Below, one piece after another: positions 42,948-50,455 of a DNA stretch of 64,000 nt; position 1 is the stretch's first letter, and each line of letters begins with the position of its first letter. This DNA is from Streptomyces sp. NBC_00287 (GTDB lineage: Bacteria; Actinomycetota; Actinomycetes; Streptomycetales; Streptomycetaceae): NCBI RefSeq assembly GCF_036173105.1, contig NZ_CP108053.1, positions 4,650,001 to 4,714,000 on the forward strand, in the 5' to 3' direction. A program made the position numbers and the translations under genes. Below the pieces are notes generated by a model. The model did not search any database. It was not told the origin of the DNA and was given only the letters and a program-made list of their open reading frames with translations.

Positions 42948-43687
42948 CCTTCCGCCGCCCTCTCGTCGATCACGTAGTGAGTGGTGAACACCGCGTCCGC
43001 GCGGTCCCCCGGCAGCACCAGGAGCGCGGCCTCGACCACGCGTCCAGCGGTGTCGACTGTCTGACGCGTGACAGCGAGGACTGCCAGGGCAAGGCTGATC
43101 CGAAGGGTGGATGCCTCCTTCGGTGTCGGGAGGCGGACGTTGATCTCCTCCCGGACTTCAGCCAACGGTGGGCGGAGTTCCATCAGTCGCGTCATCACCC
43201 CCTCGTACGGGAGTGATTCGCGGAGCCCGGTGGCCGGCGCGAGGTCGCAAGGGACGTAGACGCGAGCCAGGCTGTGAGGCCTCTCGCCCTCGTGGCCGAG
43301 ACAGAGGATCTCGGTCAGAGGGCTGCCGGTCGGCAGCCTCAGCAGGGTCGTCAGGTGCCCACGAGCACGAACCCTGGTGGTGTGGACGGTGACGCTCAGA
43401 GGTGCAAGAGCCGCGATCTGTGCGTCAGGGGTCCGACCTCCTCCGACGTACGTGATTCTGCGGAAGGGACGACGAACGAAGTTCCCCTTGCCGTGGACCT
43501 TCTCGACGAGGCCCTCAACTTGGAGCACAGCGAGAGCGTTCCGCAGTGTCGGTGTGCTGACCTCGTATTGCGCGGCGAGGTGGGACTCGGACGGAAGGCG
43601 CTCGCCGGGCTTGATCCGGCCGGTGGTGATCCGGTCTCGGAGGTCATCGGCGATAGCGTCGCGACGAGAGGGCACGGGCCGGATCAC
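42944..43687 (-). CDS. GntR-family regulator, HutC type (UTRA domain)
   Basis: A 247-residue regulator. The winged helix is at residues about 8-75 (RRDAIADDLRDRITTGRIKPGERLPSESHLAAQYEVSTPTLRNALAVLQVEGLVEKVHGKGNFV). The rest is a UTRA ligand domain (LPTGSPLTEILCLGHEGERPHSLARVYVPCDLAP.., LRISLALAVLAVTRQTVDTAGRVVEAALLVLPGDRADAVF). Relatives on pSAM2-type elements (Pra, KorSA) control replication and transfer. The 5' end overlaps the next upstream gene by 44 bp. Confidence 0.92.
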   Translation of the reverse strand: MIRPVPSRRDAIADDLRDRITTGRIKPGERLPSESHLAAQYEVSTPTLRNALAVLQVEGLVEKVHGKGNFVRRPFRRITYVGGGRTPDAQIAALAPLSVTVHTTRVRARGHLTTLLRLPTGSPLTEILCLGHEGERPHSLARVYVPCDLAPATGLRESLPYEGVMTRLMELRPPLAEVREEINVRLPTPKEASTLRISLALAVLAVTRQTVDTAGRVVEAALLVLPGDRADAVFTTHYVIDERAAEG

Positions 43688-43913
43688 CGCCTCGCACTCT
43701 CAGGAGCCGCAGGGCGATAAGCCGGGTCCGCGTGTGGAGGGTCAGCAACTCTCCCGAGTCGAACACAAGTCGTTTGGCCCCGTTGGGCAGTTGGAAGATG
43801 TTGGCCACTCGGCGGTGCTGGCCTCCGACCGTGATGACGTCACCGCGCTGCACACTGGCCGCGGTGATCTCAACGGGGGAGAGCAGCTCGCCGCTGGGTG
43901 TTCCTCCCCTCAC
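43644..43913 (-). CDS. Small conserved element-associated protein
   Basis: An 89-residue protein. Landmarks are VQRGDVITVGGQHRRVANIFQLPNGAKRLVFDSGELLTLHTRTRLIALRLLR, a compact beta-rich domain I recall from many Streptomyces elements beside GntR genes. I chose the GTG at 43913 because GGAGG lies 7 bases before it; an upstream GTG at 43958 lacks a site. The start overlaps the stop of the 67-residue gene upstream by 4 bp. Confidence 0.75.
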   Translation of the reverse strand: MRGGTPSGELLSPVEITAASVQRGDVITVGGQHRRVANIFQLPNGAKRLVFDSGELLTLHTRTRLIALRLLRVRGGDPARALSSRRYRR

Positions 43914-44113
43914 CGCGTCACCTCCGTCGGAGCTTCTCGATCGGCGGTCCTGTGACACGCACAGTCGCAGGACTCGTAGATCACCGGTACGTCAACCGGT
44001 GCGGTGACCGGGGACGACTCCGCACATGCGGAATGCGTACCGATGCGGCAGGAGCTCGACCGGTACGAGTCCGCTTCCGCCTGTGTGAGGTGACGCTGTT
44101 GGCGGGGAGGCAT
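43910..44113 (-). CDS. Very small Cys-rich protein (island)
   Basis: A 67-residue protein with C-x6-C (CRIGTHSAC) and a C-terminal CDCACH motif preceded by VIYESCD. Five Cys and two His could bind a metal. Conserved as a minor gene of the same cluster in other elements as far as I recall. ATG follows GGGGAGG. Confidence 0.65.
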   Translation of the reverse strand: MPPRQQRHLTQAEADSYRSSSCRIGTHSACAESSPVTAPVDVPVIYESCDCACHRTADREAPTEVTR

Positions 44114-44119
44114 CAGTGG

Positions 44120-44386
44120 TCACCCACCGAGGCGAAGGGGCCCAGCCGTTGAGCGGTGCTGTGCACGCGCCTCACTGGCCAGTACGTACGGGCGCACGAG
44201 CGCCGTCTCCTCGCCCACGAGAACGCCCGTGTGTTCGCCGCCCTGGCACAGGAACAGCGGTGCACCGTAGGCGACTTCAGGAGACGCGGCCAACGGCCGG
44301 ACAGGCCGTGCGGGGCGGCGATGCCGGCCCTTGTGGAGGTACCGCTCCCTGAGGCGCGCGGCGGTGCGGCGGATACGCTTGAACAC
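44120..44386 (-). CDS. Small basic conserved element protein
   Basis: An 88-residue protein. The N-terminal third is strongly basic (FKRIRRTAARLRERYLHKGRHRRPARPVRP), then comes SPEVAYGAPLFLCQGGEHTGVLVGEETALVRPYVLASE. I recall close relatives encoded beside GntR genes on many Streptomyces integrative elements, none with a known function. GTG start with AGGAGC upstream. Confidence 0.72.
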   Translation of the reverse strand: MFKRIRRTAARLRERYLHKGRHRRPARPVRPLAASPEVAYGAPLFLCQGGEHTGVLVGEETALVRPYVLASEARAQHRSTAGPLRLGG

Positions 44387-44398
44387 GGTGTTCAGCTC

Positions 44399-44677
44399 CT
44401 ATCGCTGATGGCCTGGTCCCCCGACATCGCCCGTCGCGGGGACCGTTTTGCGCACGACCGCCCAGAGGGTGCGGTCGTGCGAGCTGGTGGCGAGGAGACC
44501 GAAGCGGTCCGCCTCGGCCACCGCTTCCAGGACCTCCCGCCATGACTCGGCGGAGAGTGGTTCCGGCACCTCCGCCTCGATGGCCGTGCAGTCGTCGCGC
44601 TCCTCCACGCGGGTGGCGAGCCCGACGGCCGATAACCGGGCTGCGATGGCCTCCGCGCTCACCTCTGAAGCAGGCAC
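44399..44677 (-). CDS. Small hypothetical protein (island)
   Basis: A 92-residue acidic protein (EVSAEAIAARLSAVGLATRVEERDDCTAIEAEVPEPLSAESWREVLEAVAEADRFGLLATSSHDRTLWAVVRKTVPA), alpha/beta. The GTG at 44677 with GGAGG 7 bases upstream is the best start. First gene of the leftward island operon; its promoter region is shared with the divergent GntR gene. Confidence 0.7.
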   Translation of the reverse strand: MPASEVSAEAIAARLSAVGLATRVEERDDCTAIEAEVPEPLSAESWREVLEAVAEADRFGLLATSSHDRTLWAVVRKTVPATGDVGGPGHQR

Positions 44678-44716
44678 AGGGCATCCTCCGGTCACCGGCG
44701 ATCACTTTGAGTAAAG

Positions 44717-44747
44717 CTAGTTAACTAGATTAGAGCTAGTGGACTAG
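44717..44747. promoter_or_regulatory. Twin CTAGT operators between divergent operons
   Basis: CTAGTTAACTAG (44717-44728), a perfect palindrome, and CTAGTGGACTAG (44736-44747), with the same half-sites, lie 19 bp apart centre to centre, 10 bp before the rightward GntR start. Most likely sites for that GntR protein controlling both directions. Confidence 0.8.
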
Positions 44748-44756
44748 ATTTTCCAT

Positions 44757-45512
44757 ATGTCTGAGCAGCCGCCCTATCTCCGTATCGCCGACGAACTACG
44801 GCGGCGGATCGCGGAGCACGAGTGGGAGCCGGGGGACCGGCTTCCCTCCCGCGCCCAGATCGGCCAGGAGTGCGGCGTGGGCGACAACGTGGTGCGCCGG
44901 GCGCAGGAGTTGCTGATCTCCCAAGGTGTGCTGGAAGGCCGCGCCGGTTCCGGCACCTACGTCGCCGAGCCCCGGCAGCGGGTACGGGTGGTCCGGTCGT
45001 CGGCGCGCGAGCAGCCCAACGGGTCCCCGTTCCGCGCGGACATGAAGGCCGTGGGCAGGCAAGGCGACTGGGAGAGCCGGACCGAGGCCAAGGTCCCGGC
45101 ACCGGCGGAGGTCGCCACGCGTCTCGGCATCGCCGAAGGTGAGCTGTGCGTCCGCACCGCCTACGAGTTCCTCGCTGACGGCAAGCCGGTGCAGCTGTCT
45201 ACGAGTTGGGAGCCGTACGACCTCACCGCAGGCACGGTCGTCGTCCTCCCCGAGGGAGGGCCGCACGCCGGGGCAGGCGTCGTGAACCGCATGGCGGAGA
45301 TCGGCATCACCGTCAGCCACGCGGTGGAGCAGCCCGAGCCGCGGCAGGCTACCGCCGGGGAGGCTTCGCTCCTGGGCATCCAGAAGGGCGCACTCGTCAC
45401 GCACATCCGGCGGACGTACTACAGCGACCAGGGGCGGCCCGTGGAGACCGCGGACATCGTGGTGCCCGCCGCACTCTGCGAGATCGTCTACGAGATTCCG
45501 ATCAGTCGATGA
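44757..45512 (+). CDS. GntR-family regulator, HutC type (KorSA/Pra-like)
   Basis: A 251-residue regulator with winged helix at about residues 6-70 (YLRIADELRRRIAEHEWEPGDRLPSRAQIGQECGVGDNVVRRAQELLISQGVLEGRAGSGTYV) and a UTRA ligand domain (LGIAEGELCVRTAYEFLADGKPVQLSTSWEPYDLT, LVTHIRRTYYSDQGRPVETADIVVPAALCEIVYEI). Twin operators precede it and a leftward operon of small element genes diverges from it. This is the regulatory end of a pSAM2-like element; the transfer, replication and integrase genes are missing. Confidence 0.93.
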   Translation: MSEQPPYLRIADELRRRIAEHEWEPGDRLPSRAQIGQECGVGDNVVRRAQELLISQGVLEGRAGSGTYVAEPRQRVRVVRSSAREQPNGSPFRADMKAVGRQGDWESRTEAKVPAPAEVATRLGIAEGELCVRTAYEFLADGKPVQLSTSWEPYDLTAGTVVVLPEGGPHAGAGVVNRMAEIGITVSHAVEQPEPRQATAGEASLLGIQKGALVTHIRRTYYSDQGRPVETADIVVPAALCEIVYEIPISR

Positions 45513-45550
45513 GGAGTCGTCCGCGCGTGCCTGCCCGTGCCCCTTCCGTG

Positions 45551-45644
45551 CCCGATCGGGCGGGGAACCGCGGAGAACAGCGGGCAGAGACGGGGGTCGA
45601 GCATGCGAACGGCCCCTGACCAGATACCAGGTCAGGGGCCGTTC
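45551..45644. repeat. 10-bp phased repeats and hairpin beside tRNA-Ser(TGA)
   Basis: Units GCGGGGAACC, GCGGAGAACA and GCGGGCAGAG (45560-45589) plus ACGGGGG, then a perfect 15-bp hairpin GAACGGCCCCTGACC/GGTCAGGGGCCGTTC (45607-45644). Sequence and order match the Tyr junction at 38251-38336. Confidence 0.7.
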
Positions 45645-45659
45645 TCACTGCTCTCAGCG

Positions 45660-45746
45660 CGGAGGCGGTGAGATTCGAACTCACGGTGACATCGCTGCCA
45701 CGACGGTTTTCAAGACCGTTCCCTTAGGCCGCTCGGGCACGCCTCC
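45660..45746 (-). tRNA. tRNA-Ser(TGA)
   Basis: An 87-nt class II tRNA. Acceptor GGAGGCG/CGCCTCC, discriminator G. Anticodon loop CTTGAAA gives TGA, reading UCA. T-arm GAGTTCGAATCTC. It is intact and its 3' end faces the island hairpin and phased repeats, so it is the present target tRNA of the rightmost element. Confidence 0.96.
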
Positions 45747-45807
45747 CCGCGCGGTGTTGATCCCCGCGCGGGGACAAGAGTAACGGGTGGGCCCGGAGGC
45801 GGAGGCG

Positions 45808-47238
45808 TCAGCTGTCGCCGACTCGGGAGCCCAGGGTGAGTTCGGCTGTGTGGGTCTTGCCGTCTCGTTCGTAGGTGATCTTGACCTTGTCGCCGGGCTG
45901 GTGGGTCCAGATTTCGCCGATCAGGGTGGGGCCGGAGTCGATGACGCGGTCGTCGAGCTTGGTGATGACGTCGCCGGGCTTCAGGCCCGCCTCGGCCGCG
46001 GGGCCACCGGACTCCACGGCGTCCGAGCCGCTCGCGCCCTGCTCGGTGATCTTCGCGCCGCCGGTGCCTTCCTCCAGGGAGACGGAGGCGCCGATCTTGG
46101 CGTACACCGGCTTGCCGGTCTTGATCAGCTGCTGGGCGACGACCTTCGCCTGGTTGATCGGGATGGCGAAGCCCAGGCCGATGGAGCCGGACTGGCTGGT
46201 GCCGCCCAGGCCGTTGCCGGCGGACTGGATCGCCGAGTTGATGCCGATCACATTGCCCTGGGCGTCGAGCAGCGGGCCGCCGGAGTTGCCCGGGTTGATC
46301 GAGGCGTCAGTCTGCAGGGCGCTCATGTACGAGGCGTTGCTGCCGGTGCCGTCGCTGGAGGCCACCGGGCGGTTCTTCGCGCTGATGATGCCCGTCGTCA
46401 CCGTGTTCGACAGACCGAAGGGGGCGCCGATGGCGATGGTCGAGTCGCCCACCGCCACCTTGTCGGAGTTGCCGAGGGTGAGCGGCTTCAGGCCCGAGGG
46501 GGCGTTCTTGAGCTTGATGACGGCCACGTCGTAGCCCTGGGCGTTGCCCACGACCTCCGCGTCGTACTTCTTGCCGTTCGGGAACGTCGCCGTCAGCTTG
46601 CCGCCGTCGACCGCGTCGGCCACCACGTGGTTGTTGGTGACGATGTGGCCCTCGGTGTCGAAGACGAACCCGGTGCCGGTGCCGCCCTCGCCGCTGCTGC
46701 TCTCCGCCTCGATGGTGACGGTGCTGGGCAGCGCCTTGGTCGCCACGCCGGCGATGGTGCCCGCGTCGCGCTTGAGGTCGCCGCCGGTGTCGGAGGCGGC
46801 GACGGTGGTGGAGGAGCTCGCGTCGTCCTTGGCCAGGGTGTAGCCGAGTCCGCCGCCGAGGCCGCCCGCGACCAGCGCGGCGATCAGGACCGCGGCGAGC
46901 AGACCGCCGCGTCCCTTGCCGGCCTTCGGTGCGGGCGCCGGCTGCTGGTACGCGGCGCCCCAGACGGTGCCCGAGCCCGCGCCGCCGTCCGAGGGGGAGG
47001 CGTAGGTGGGGGTGGCGGGTGCGGGGGGCGGCCAGGACGCGTCGGGAGGCGTCGGGCCCTGGTGGTGCGTGGGCTCCTGCCCCGTCGCCGCCTGCGGTAC
47101 CGGCGGCAGTGGTGTCGTCGGGGCGCCGGTGGCGGGAGCCGGGTGGCCCTCGGGCTCCGGAGCAGCGGGAGCGTCCACCGGCACGGGGGGTGCGGACGGG
47201 GCCGGGGGTACCGCGGCGCCCTCGTTCTCGGTGCTCAC
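45808..47238 (-). CDS. HtrA-like membrane-anchored serine protease with PDZ domain
   Basis: A 476-residue protein. The cytosolic N-terminus (about 120 residues) is Pro/Ala-rich, then one TM (GLLAAVLIAALVAGGLGGGLGYTL). A trypsin-like domain follows with all three catalytic residues: His in VTNNHVVADA, Asp in GYDVAVIKL, Ser in NPGNSGGPLLD. A C-terminal PDZ domain (GPAAEAGLKPGDVITKLDDRVIDSGPTLIGEIW) closes it. It should degrade or sense misfolded proteins outside the membrane. GTG start with AGGAGA upstream. Located just outside the island. Confidence 0.95.
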   Translation of the reverse strand: MSTENEGAAVPPAPSAPPVPVDAPAAPEPEGHPAPATGAPTTPLPPVPQAATGQEPTHHQGPTPPDASWPPPAPATPTYASPSDGGAGSGTVWGAAYQQPAPAPKAGKGRGGLLAAVLIAALVAGGLGGGLGYTLAKDDASSSTTVAASDTGGDLKRDAGTIAGVATKALPSTVTIEAESSSGEGGTGTGFVFDTEGHIVTNNHVVADAVDGGKLTATFPNGKKYDAEVVGNAQGYDVAVIKLKNAPSGLKPLTLGNSDKVAVGDSTIAIGAPFGLSNTVTTGIISAKNRPVASSDGTGSNASYMSALQTDASINPGNSGGPLLDAQGNVIGINSAIQSAGNGLGGTSQSGSIGLGFAIPINQAKVVAQQLIKTGKPVYAKIGASVSLEEGTGGAKITEQGASGSDAVESGGPAAEAGLKPGDVITKLDDRVIDSGPTLIGEIWTHQPGDKVKITYERDGKTHTAELTLGSRVGDS

Positions 47239-47493
47239 AGCTTTTCTCCTCGATCCACGGCTGTATTTTTCGGTCGCACTCGGTCACGCCCGTTCACGTG
47301 TCGACGGCCCGGTGCGCTTCAGCTGTGCATGTGTTTTTGCATGCCGTCAGCTTTTCCCACGGGCCGTCAGAGCACCATAAGCGGTTGCTGTGGGTCCGAG
47401 GCCATTCTTTATATAGGTCATGTCCGACTAAAAGGGCGCAATCTCTGCGCCTCCGCCGACACGCCTACCCCCACTCGGTGGCACCATGACGCG

Positions 47494-48321
47494 GTGACCC
47501 ACGCACGGCAGCACACGCCTCAAGTCGTCGCTCACCGCGGAGCCTCCGAGGAGGCCCCGGAGCACACCCTGGCCGCGTACAAGAAGGCGATCGAGGACGG
47601 GGCGGACGCCCTGGAGTGCGACGTCCGCCTCACCGCCGACGGCCATCTCGTCTGCGTCCACGACCGCCGCGTCAACCGCACCTCCAACGGCCGCGGCGCC
47701 GTCTCCGCCCTGGAGCTGGCCGACCTCGCCGCGCTGGACTTCGGCTCCTGGAAGAAGGGCGAGCCCTGGCGGAACCGGAACGAGGAGCCGGACTGGGAGG
47801 TCCGCCCGGAGGACCCGCAGGACACCTCCGTCCTCACCCTGGAACGCCTGCTGGAGCTGATCTCCGATGCCGGGCGCCCGGTGGAGCTGGCCATCGAGAC
47901 CAAGCACCCCACCCGCTGGGCGGGCCAGGTCGAGGAGCGGCTGCTGCACCTGCTGAAGCGGTTCGGGTTGGATTCCCCAACCGACGCGGCCGCCTCGCCG
48001 GTACGCGTGATGAGCTTCTCCGCCCGCTCTCTGCACCGCGTGCGTGCCGCCTCGCCGACGCTGCCGACGGTCTATCTGATGCAGTTCGTCTCGCCTCGGC
48101 TACGCGACGGGCGGCTGCCCGCGGGGGTACGGATCGCGGGCCCGTCGATCCGGATCGTGCGCAATCACCCCGCGTACATCGAGCGTCTGAAGCGCGCAGG
48201 GCACCAGGTGCACGTGTGGACCGTGAACGAGCCCGAGGACGTCGATCTCTGTGTGGAACTGGGCATCGACGCGATCATCACCAACCGCCCGCGCGCGGTG
48301 CTGCATCAGCTCGGCCGCTGA
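47494..48321 (+). CDS. Glycerophosphodiester phosphodiesterase
   Basis: A 275-residue cytosolic enzyme that hydrolyses glycerophosphodiesters to glycerol 3-phosphate and an alcohol. The TIM-barrel motifs are intact: HRGASEEAPEHTLAAYKKAIEDGADALECDVRLTADGHLVCVHDRRVNRT (metal and catalytic H, E, D, H), LAIETKHP, and WTVNEPEDVDLCVELGIDAIITNRP near the end. The GTG at 47494 is the best start. No signal peptide. Confidence 0.93.
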   Translation: MTHARQHTPQVVAHRGASEEAPEHTLAAYKKAIEDGADALECDVRLTADGHLVCVHDRRVNRTSNGRGAVSALELADLAALDFGSWKKGEPWRNRNEEPDWEVRPEDPQDTSVLTLERLLELISDAGRPVELAIETKHPTRWAGQVEERLLHLLKRFGLDSPTDAAASPVRVMSFSARSLHRVRAASPTLPTVYLMQFVSPRLRDGRLPAGVRIAGPSIRIVRNHPAYIERLKRAGHQVHVWTVNEPEDVDLCVELGIDAIITNRPRAVLHQLGR

Positions 48322-48487
48322 GCTGCGACAACCCATCTGCCCCGGTACGACCTCTTGACCCGGTGGCCACACCGGCCCCATCCTCCACATCTCGGCCACA
48401 CCGTCGATTTCCAGCCAGGCAATTACAGGGAGTGCTCCGGCGCGTTCGGTCCGTATTCGATCGTTGCGAATGCGTCACCGCACATGG

Positions 48488-48514
48488 ATTGGCCGGTTTC
48501 CGGTACAGGCCAAT
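48488..48514 (+). promoter_or_regulatory. Inverted repeat upstream of the ATP-binding regulator
   Basis: ATTGGCC (48488-48494) and GGCCAAT (48508-48514), perfect 7-bp arms with 13-bp spacer, 42 bp before the start codon. Confidence 0.4.
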
Positions 48515-48556
48515 GGGGCATCCACACCGTGGCGTGGGGCGAAGGAGGTCTCGGGG

Positions 48557-49108
48557 GTGGCGTTGGTGGTGGCACAGGAGGTGCCCACGTCGTCGAGCAT
48601 GGCCGTACCCCATGGCCCTGCGGGCGTGGGGAAAGCGAGACACCGGATGCGTGCTCAGTTGCGCAGGGGTGGCGTGGCGGAATCGGTCATCGACGACGCC
48701 GTATTGATTCTTTCCGAACTTTTGAGCAACGCGTGCAAACACGGTCGGCCACTGGGCGACGCCCTGGCCGGGGACGGTGATGTCCGGGCCGCTTGGCAGG
48801 TGGACGCGGCCGGTCGGCTCACGGTGGAGGTCACGGACGGCGGCGGGCCCACCCGCCCGGCTCCGGCCACGCCCTCGGTCACCGCGCACGGCGGCCGTGG
48901 GCTGAACATCATCACCGCGCTGGCCGACGACTGGGGCGTCCGGGACGACGCCCGGGGCGAGGTCACGGTGTGGGTCGTCGTCCACGACGACGTACACGAC
49001 CCCGACGCGGGTCACCGCCGCCATGATTTCGCTACGCGCGTCGCGGCCCCCTCGGTCGCCGCGATCCCCCAACTGGACTTCGCGGACGCCTTCGACGACC
49101 TGGACTGA
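48557..49108 (+). CDS. ATP-binding anti-sigma-like regulator (RsbW/HATPase_c_2)
   Basis: A 183-residue protein with a GHKL ATPase fold. Landmarks are KARHRMRAQLRRGGVAESVIDDAVLILSELLSNACKHGRPLG (N-box), VEVTDGGGPTRP and HGGRGLNIITALADDWGVRD. This is the Streptomyces type of small ATPase related to SpoIIAB/RsbW that binds sigma factors or anti-anti-sigma factors. GTG at 48557 with GGAGG 8 bases upstream. The C-terminal 40 residues (DPDAGHRRHDFATRVAAPS..) are a family-specific tail. Partner unknown. Confidence 0.85.
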   Translation: MALVVAQEVPTSSSMAVPHGPAGVGKARHRMRAQLRRGGVAESVIDDAVLILSELLSNACKHGRPLGDALAGDGDVRAAWQVDAAGRLTVEVTDGGGPTRPAPATPSVTAHGGRGLNIITALADDWGVRDDARGEVTVWVVVHDDVHDPDAGHRRHDFATRVAAPSVAAIPQLDFADAFDDLD

Positions 49109-49222
49109 AGGCTCCGGCTCCCGGAGGGACTCCGGACGCGTTGTCCACAGGGTCGCGTCGGCCATGGCGTGAACAGCTAGGCTCCCGCCGTACGAGACGA
49201 GCCGTTTCCGGGAGACACCCTC

Positions 49223-50212
49223 ATGGCCAAGAAGCGATCCCAGACGAAGGCCACGCGCCCGCAGCTCACGGGCGGTGCCCGCGCCGCAGGCGCTGATGAG
49301 CACGTTCCGGTCGTCGGCGCCCGCGAGCCCTGCCCGTGCGGCAGTGGCCGCCGCTACAAGGCCTGCCACGGCAAGGCTGCCGCCGAGGCCGTGACCGAGC
49401 TGGTGCAGCGCCCGTTCGAGGGGCTGCCCGGCGAGTGCGACTGGGTGGCCCTGCGCGAGCTGGTGCCCGCCGCCACCGTGGCGCTGCCCCTGAAGGGCGG
49501 CCTGCCCGAGGGCGTTCCGGCCGTCACGCTGGCGACCGTGCTGCCGATGGCCTGGCCGGCGCTGCGCCGCGACGACGGCTCGGTCCTGCTGGGCCTGCAG
49601 AACGACACGGCGTCCGGTGACATCAGCCGCGATCTCGCCGACACCCTCCAGCGCGCCCTCGAGGCGAAGCCCGGCTCCCCGGTGCAGGCGCGGCGCGCCC
49701 CGGCCGACGGTCCGCGGCTGCAGGACCTGCTCGACCCCGAAGGCGCGTTCGAGCCAGTTGTGCACCCGGGCTTCGAGTTCTGGGTCCCGGACGCGGAGAA
49801 CGCCACCCCGGAGGTCACCGCCTCCCTGGAGCGGGCCAACGCCGCCGCCATCCCGACCGTGCGGCTGACCGGCGTGGACGCGGCGTACTGGTGCGAGACG
49901 CCGGAGAAGAACCACCTGCGCTGGGTCATGCCGTACCCCGAGGAGCAGCTTCTGGACGCGCTGGCGCGGCTGCACGCGGCGGGCCGGTCGAACCTCGGCG
50001 AGGGCACCCGTCTCGTGGGCTCCTTCCGCGCTCACGGCCTCACCGTCCCGGTCTGGGACCTGCCGAGCGGGGTCGTCGCGCAGGACGTGGAGAAGCCGGC
50101 CGCCGAGTTCGCCGAGCGGCTCACCGCCGCGCTGGCAACCGACGCGCCGCTCACCGCGGACGAGCGCCGCGCGCGTGGGGGTCTCACCAACCGCCAGGTC
50201 ACGCTCAGCTGA
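49223..50212 (+). CDS. DUF5926-like protein with N-terminal SEC-C zinc motif
   Basis: A 329-residue cytosolic protein. Residues about 36-50 are a SEC-C zinc motif (PCPCGSGRRYKACHG, pattern C-x-C-x8-C-H), as at the end of SecA and in other adaptor proteins. The remaining 280 residues are a conserved actinobacterial domain (DUF5926 as I recall) with HPGFEFWVPDAENATPEVTASLERANAAAIPTVRLTGVDAAYWCETPEKNHLRWVMPYPEEQLLDALARLHAAG. Function unknown. Confidence 0.85.
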   Translation: MAKKRSQTKATRPQLTGGARAAGADEHVPVVGAREPCPCGSGRRYKACHGKAAAEAVTELVQRPFEGLPGECDWVALRELVPAATVALPLKGGLPEGVPAVTLATVLPMAWPALRRDDGSVLLGLQNDTASGDISRDLADTLQRALEAKPGSPVQARRAPADGPRLQDLLDPEGAFEPVVHPGFEFWVPDAENATPEVTASLERANAAAIPTVRLTGVDAAYWCETPEKNHLRWVMPYPEEQLLDALARLHAAGRSNLGEGTRLVGSFRAHGLTVPVWDLPSGVVAQDVEKPAAEFAERLTAALATDAPLTADERRARGGLTNRQVTLS

Positions 50213-50376
50213 CGCACAGGAAGACGATCCTCCCCGGCTGACCGACCGGTCAGCCGCCAGGGGGCGCTCGGAACAGGTGACTCCGATCACAACTCCCCGT
50301 CTCCACAGGGAAATCGGTGACCGGAAAGCCCGGATCGAATTTGCGAACGGCCGATCTCTTGTTACCGTTCCAGTAG

Positions 50377-50414
50377 CCCGGTTGCTGGTGCATCCCCCGT
50401 CGCCAGCAACCGGG
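50377..50414. terminator. Terminator or small structured RNA between convergent genes
   Basis: Perfect 12-bp stem CCCGGTTGCTGG/CCAGCAACCGGG with a 14-base loop and TCTTTCC after it. It lies 165 bp past the DUF5926 stop. A promoter-like TTGCGA-N16-TACCGT sits just before it on the plus strand, so a separate short transcript is possible. Confidence 0.6.
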
Positions 50415-50455
50415 TCTTTCCATGTGTACGGTTCTTTACAGAACGCCGTCACATG

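Noticed and set aside
38985..45597. CRISPR array in the accessory island
   Set aside because: The short repeats are 8-10 bp in adjacent phase without spacers of constant length, and no cas gene is present.
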